The notes under the pieces: generated by a model | What the model was told of the DNA's origin: nothing | Database searches by the model: none | The model's input: the letters and a program-made list of their open reading frames with translations, nothing else | Program-made: the position numbers and the translations under genes | In this document: positions 29,276 to 33,097 of the stretch, in pieces | Numbering within the stretch: the first letter of the stretch is position 1 | How the letters are laid out: every line of letters begins with the position of its first letter | Assembly: GCA_009787835.1 (NCBI GenBank) | Contig: WQSN01000034.1 | Span: forward strand, 1-33,097 | Source: Treponema sp. | Lineage (GTDB): Bacteria; Spirochaetota; Spirochaetia; Treponematales; Breznakiellaceae | DNA length: 33,097 nt | Direction of reading: 5' to 3'

Positions 29276-30697
29276 TTAACATAATAAATTGAATGATTTT
29301 AATGTAGCCGCTCCCTTTCCCATGTAAACAAAGTACAATGACTGTATTCCGTCAGGTATCTTTATTTCTGATAAAAACTCTTTCCATACATTGCTGGAAT
29401 CAATTTTAATTTTACCTAACAACGGGCCATCCCAGGATGTTTTAACCTCAAAAAAACCAACATTATAACCCCGTGTTTTTACAGATACTGCATTTATTCC
29501 TTTACAATCAAAATATTTAAATCCAATACCATATTGGGTATTTATATTTGCGACAAATCCTGTTTCTTCATCACCGTCTTTTCCATCCTGTGTAACATAC
29601 GGAAGAAGCGGATCGCGTTTTGACCAGTATCCCGCAAGAGGCTGATCATTATTCTCCGCGCAAAAGAAATTACATGCTATATAAGAAGGATATTCACCTC
29701 TTCCTGCAAGCGGTCCGTTATTTGGCCCGCAGGAAGTCATAAGAACCTGATTAATCGAACCATCATCATTTATTTTAATCGGTTCAAGACATGCCTGGCG
29801 GCTGAATTCTTTTCCGTTTGTGTGTCTGTGGTAAAAAATATACCATTTACCTTTTATCTCCACTATACTCCCATGATTATTACCATTGTCATTCATAGGT
29901 TTCCCGGCGGGTTTATATGTATCAATATATTTATCTGTATTACTGATTATAATACCGCCGTAAATAAAATCCTTTAAAGGATTTTTACTTGTCGCATAAC
30001 ATAATTCATTTAAAGCAATGGAAGAATATATAAAATAGTAAATATCACCGCGTTTTCTGACAGATGAAGCTTCAAAAAATTCATGTCCTTCAAAACCCGT
30101 TCCTTCGCTGTAACATGAAGTTGGCGCGATAAATACCGGTCCCTCATTTATAATCAGCATATCAGATTTTAGTACTACAGCTGTGGACCCTTTTCTGCTT
30201 TTGTCATCTGGCCAGCAAAATCCGGTATAAAGGTATGTTTTTTCGCCTTCCGTTAATACACCGGGGTCAAACTGATGTATGTCGCCTTCCTTTCTGCCGT
30301 ATAATGTTCCGTCAGGATATTGCACATAACCTAAAAAATTAAATTTTCCTGCGGGAGTATCACATACCGCTACGGATATTACATCCATTTTATCAAGAGC
30401 ATAATATAAATAATACTTTCCGTCAGATCCGGTTGTAACATCAGGCGCATATAAACACATGCTTCCGTCAGAATTAAAAGGATCATCTGTTTTTTTATAT
30501 ATTTCTCCTTCAAAACGCCAGTCTGTTAAGTCATCTTCTGGTGCGGACCAACAGACATAATCATTCATGCAATAAACATAACCATTAAATTTATCATGGG
30601 AACCATACACATAAACCCTGCCGCCGAAAACATGAGGTTCACCGTCTGGTATATATTCCCATGATGGAAGATACGGATTAAATCCTTGTTTTTTCAT
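29276..30697 (-). CDS. Glycoside hydrolase family 43 enzyme (arabinosidase/xylosidase type)
   Basis: Five-bladed beta-propeller hydrolase with likely catalytic residues Asp18 (EYIPDGEPHVF), Asp86 (CLYAPDV) and Glu209 (GHEFFEASSVRK). FDPGVLTEGEKTYLYTGF and HGSIVEIKGKWYIFYHRHTNG are also typical. The C-terminal part (about 350-473) resembles a carbohydrate-binding module of the CBM6 type. No signal peptide, so it should act in the cytoplasm on imported oligosaccharides. Shine-Dalgarno GGAGG precedes the ATG. It follows the GH29 gene (47-base gap), presumably in one transcript. GH43 covers several specificities; arabinose- or xylose-containing substrates are the best guess. Confidence 0.85.
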   Translation of the reverse strand: MKKQGFNPYLPSWEYIPDGEPHVFGGRVYVYGSHDKFNGYVYCMNDYVCWSAPEDDLTDWRFEGEIYKKTDDPFNSDGSMCLYAPDVTTGSDGKYYLYYALDKMDVISVAVCDTPAGKFNFLGYVQYPDGTLYGRKEGDIHQFDPGVLTEGEKTYLYTGFCWPDDKSRKGSTAVVLKSDMLIINEGPVFIAPTSCYSEGTGFEGHEFFEASSVRKRGDIYYFIYSSIALNELCYATSKNPLKDFIYGGIIISNTDKYIDTYKPAGKPMNDNGNNHGSIVEIKGKWYIFYHRHTNGKEFSRQACLEPIKINDDGSINQVLMTSCGPNNGPLAGRGEYPSYIACNFFCAENNDQPLAGYWSKRDPLLPYVTQDGKDGDEETGFVANINTQYGIGFKYFDCKGINAVSVKTRGYNVGFFEVKTSWDGPLLGKIKIDSSNVWKEFLSEIKIPDGIQSLYFVYMGKGAATLKSFNLLC

Positions 30698-30744
30698 AAT
30701 GATTTTACCTCCAAAAAAATGTTGATAAAAATTTATCTAATTTA

Positions 30745-32229
30745 TTAATCCAGCTCAATAGCAAGACAATTGGTATATATGGTAGGAAGAGTTTCCGGTA
30801 GCTTTACTGTTATAACTCCGTAATTTTGATTATAGGAAACTTTTCCGTATCCCAGCAATCTAACTGAAGTGACTTTTTCATCAGCAGATATACTGCGTAT
30901 CACAGTTGTCCTGCTTTGCGGAGCTTTCATAATAAACGCATAAATATTTTTACCTTTTGCGGTAAAACGGAAATCAAACTCTGTCCATGCTACAGCCTCT
31001 TCCTTAAATAATTCTTTGGTTTGTACTGTTGAAACACCTTCACCAAATGTACGCCATGGACGAGTGCCGAAAATTCCCTCACCGCACATTCCTGTCCATG
31101 CTGCTAATTCTTTAAGTATATAAGCGGCTTCATCATCAATGGAACCATCAGGAAGCTGCAGTATATTGAGCAGCATGGTTCCGTTCTTGGATACGATATC
31201 AACTAGCATTTCAATGATATGTCCGCACTTTTTATATTGCTGTTTCGCGTCATAGAACCAGTTCCCGATACAGGTATCAGTATGCCAGGGCCTGGGATTT
31301 ATTTGCGGAAGCTGACTTTTTTCAATGTCCACCACTCCAATAGAATATATTTCTTCCCTTCTGTCTTTCTGCGTATAAACAGCCTGGTTTTTTCCGTGTT
31401 TTTCAATTGACTTATTATAAAGATATGAAACAGCTTCAAGTCCGTATATATAGGCAGGATCTTTATCAGGCGCTGTATATTCAAAATGATCGGTGCGCTG
31501 ATAGGCGAAAGGAAGTCCGCCGTCTGTATACAGAAGTTCCGGTGTGTAAAGATCTATTATTTCTTTTATTACCGAAAGCCAGTATTTGTGATGATTGTTA
31601 TTTGTTGTATACCACTGGAGAATATCGGAAACATCTCTTTCTTTTTTGATGTGTTCGTAATTGTCCATATAAAAATTACGGTATTCAGGATCATTGCCGT
31701 CATAAGGAACACCGGCATAAGGGCCGTATTTATCTTCTCCCTTGTTTACCGCCCACCAGGAAAATGTCGCTCCCAGATGTTCTGCGATTCCAAACGGCAG
31801 CTTATGCCTGTCAGCCGCTTTTTTCCAAAGACCGCAAATATCTTTCATCGGGCCAATCCGGGTAGAATTAAAACTGTTAAATTTTGAAGGGTAATTAAAA
31901 AAATGATCATGGTGCATTGCCTGAGCTACAAAGTACCGCGCTCCGGCTTTTACATATAAATCCATTAATTCATCAGGATTGAATTTATCAGCTTTCCAGA
32001 GTTTTACAATATCCTTGTAACCGAATTTGGACGGGTGCCCGTAATGGCGCAGATGATAAAGGTACTGAGGCGTTCCTTCGATATACATATTTCTGGCATA
32101 CCAATCACCGCACATGGGCACGCTTTGAGCGCCCCAATGGCTCCAGATGCCAAGTTTCGCGTTACGGAACCATTCAGGGCATTCAAAATTTCTCAATGAT
32201 TCAAAATCAGCTTTAAACATTTTATTCAT
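30745..32229 (-). CDS. Glycoside hydrolase family 29 alpha-L-fucosidase-like enzyme
   Basis: TIM-barrel fucosidase family. It begins PEWFRNAKLGIWSHWGAQSVP, followed by WYARNMYIEG, KAGARYFVAQAMHHDHF and GIAEHLGATFSWW. The probable nucleophile is Asp236 in LLYTDGG. A C-terminal beta domain (about 400-494) follows. 494 residues, no signal peptide: cytoplasmic. Shine-Dalgarno AAGGAAG. With the downstream GH43 it could process fucosylated or arabinose/xylose-containing oligosaccharides; neither a transporter nor a regulator for them is in the window. Confidence 0.88.
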   Translation of the reverse strand: MNKMFKADFESLRNFECPEWFRNAKLGIWSHWGAQSVPMCGDWYARNMYIEGTPQYLYHLRHYGHPSKFGYKDIVKLWKADKFNPDELMDLYVKAGARYFVAQAMHHDHFFNYPSKFNSFNSTRIGPMKDICGLWKKAADRHKLPFGIAEHLGATFSWWAVNKGEDKYGPYAGVPYDGNDPEYRNFYMDNYEHIKKERDVSDILQWYTTNNNHHKYWLSVIKEIIDLYTPELLYTDGGLPFAYQRTDHFEYTAPDKDPAYIYGLEAVSYLYNKSIEKHGKNQAVYTQKDRREEIYSIGVVDIEKSQLPQINPRPWHTDTCIGNWFYDAKQQYKKCGHIIEMLVDIVSKNGTMLLNILQLPDGSIDDEAAYILKELAAWTGMCGEGIFGTRPWRTFGEGVSTVQTKELFKEEAVAWTEFDFRFTAKGKNIYAFIMKAPQSRTTVIRSISADEKVTSVRLLGYGKVSYNQNYGVITVKLPETLPTIYTNCLAIELD

Positions 32230-32329
32230 TCTTCCTTAAAACAGAAGAAAAAACAAGTGTCCTTAGGTATATATTTAACGCACATATCAGTTTTGATTTA
32301 GAGACCGGAACTGCTTATAATGCTGAATA

Positions 32330-33097
32330 TCAAATTCCCTTGAAAATGAGAGAATTGCCTCGTTTTGCAGGATATTCCCTTATTTCAAAATTTCTTCCGT
32401 CAAAAGAAATTCTTACATTAATATTTTTATTTATTCCATTAAAAAATGGTTTTAAACAATTTTCAATTACATCCTGTTCTGTTGGATTATTAGCTCCATA
32501 GTTAATGTGTAAAATACACTCGAATTGAAATTTTCTTTCTTCAGGCGATTTTCCACGGCGGGAATAATTTTTTTTTATGCTGTTACGCGGATCAAGAAAA
32601 ATAGAAAAACCATCAGAATTCGGATTTAAATTATCTGTGATAGCAAGATACCACCCTGAAATATTTCTTTGAGACTGTAAATTAACGAAAGATAACTTTG
32701 CTTGTTTTTGTATAGTTTGATTACGTTCTCCGGGAGAATAAAATGTTCCTGTTATAATTTGCGGAAGACCGGCAATAGCCCAATAATCGTAAATATTTTC
32801 CGAATAATAAGCAGGTAAATGAGAAATTGTTGATGATGTCTTTAATATTTCTTTCGTTATGTCATTGTAACAATGAATACGCGTTTCAAGCATTTCTATA
32901 ATATTTTCATATAACCAAATTCGCGCATTGACAGTTTTATTAATAAAATCGTTATTTTCCAAAATAATTTTTTCACCGTAACTAGTAATAGTTCTGATTG
33001 GCGTATTAAAATAACTAAAAGGAGTAAATCTGGCAAGATAATGAGCAGGCAGGTAGCCGGAATTAAATTTGAATGTTGTAAGCTGCGACCATTTCAT
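32330..33097 (-). CDS. Unrecognised protein at the right edge (possibly truncated)
   Basis: 255 residues are visible; the first in-frame ATG coincides with the last base of the window, so the gene may extend further. No signal peptide or membrane segment. The first half is rich in aromatic residues and Asn (HYLARFTPFSYFNTPIRTI, ARIWLYENIIEMLETRIHCYND). The second half looks beta-rich (GWYLAITDNLNPNSDGFSIFLDP, then VRISFDGRNFEIREYP). It is AT-rich and Lys/Asn-rich compared with the left half of the window. It reads in the direction of the GH29/GH43 genes, 100 bases upstream of them. I do not recognise the family. Confidence 0.6.
   Translation of the reverse strand: MKWSQLTTFKFNSGYLPAHYLARFTPFSYFNTPIRTITSYGEKIILENNDFINKTVNARIWLYENIIEMLETRIHCYNDITKEILKTSSTISHLPAYYSENIYDYWAIAGLPQIITGTFYSPGERNQTIQKQAKLSFVNLQSQRNISGWYLAITDNLNPNSDGFSIFLDPRNSIKKNYSRRGKSPEERKFQFECILHINYGANNPTEQDVIENCLKPFFNGINKNINVRISFDGRNFEIREYPAKRGNSLIFKGI

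Noticed and set aside
24186-33097. A second copy of the tRNA 3' end (attR) bounding an island
   Set aside because: No repeat of the T-arm/acceptor sequence was seen by eye to the right of the tRNA; it may lie beyond the window or be lost.

Overview
The window looks like chromosomal DNA from a spirochaete, most likely a Treponema-like species. This rests on gene content and order (cdaA-ybbR-acpS-DUF2225-truA, a pot operon with two potD genes, a TGS-domain uridine kinase, an LPP20-type protein, an MCE/Mla operon), not on a database search. Composition is moderate in GC on the left and visibly more AT-rich from about 24.2 kb onward.

Layout. 0-3.7 kb: c-di-AMP synthesis and its regulator, holo-ACP synthase, a DUF2225 protein and tRNA pseudouridine synthase, in one tightly packed run. 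3.8-9.0 kb: spermidine/putrescine ABC transporter potABC plus two tandem lipoprotein receptors. 9.0-12.4 kb: uridine kinase, an LPP20-like secreted protein, rpmB and a hypothetical gene. 12.4-16.2 kb (minus): accD-accA-pncA-pncB, joining the acetyl-CoA carboxyltransferase to NAD salvage. 16.4-18.9 kb: tRNA-Thr, then an overlapping operon of a TSCPD protein, QueH, TcdA and TtcA, whose three known activities all modify the tRNA anticodon loop (positions 34, 37 and 32). 19-24 kb (minus): argD and a lipid-transport operon mlaE-mlaF-mlaD-TPR lipoprotein, in which the MCE protein carries eight copies of an 18-residue repeat.

24.1-33.1 kb is accessory. It starts at a tRNA with a CAT anticodon (probably tRNA-Ile2), followed by a hairpin and a 19-codon fragment that looks like the start of an integrase, as expected of an old integration scar. 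Behind it lie a lipoprotein nitroreductase, a divergent pair of decayed genes (a PNPOx-like flavoprotein and an HxlR regulator) around a perfect inverted-repeat operator, an ECF transporter S component behind a hairpin-rich leader, an orphan MetQ, AzlCD, two cytoplasmic glycoside hydrolases (GH43, GH29) and an unrecognised gene cut by the right edge.

Best leads: (1) the anticodon-loop operon with its uncharacterised TSCPD partner; (2) the ECF-S leader, where every non-Watson-Crick pair in five hairpins is a G-U in the + strand RNA; (3) a family of tiny palindromes with compensating stem changes, one inside a pseudogene and one between two copies of a ribosome-binding-site/start-codon unit; (4) the long MCE repeat rod; (5) promoters whose -10 box sits only 6-10 bases before ATG, suggesting leaderless mRNAs for udk, accD and perhaps others. 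No CRISPR array, rRNA or complete insertion sequence was seen.
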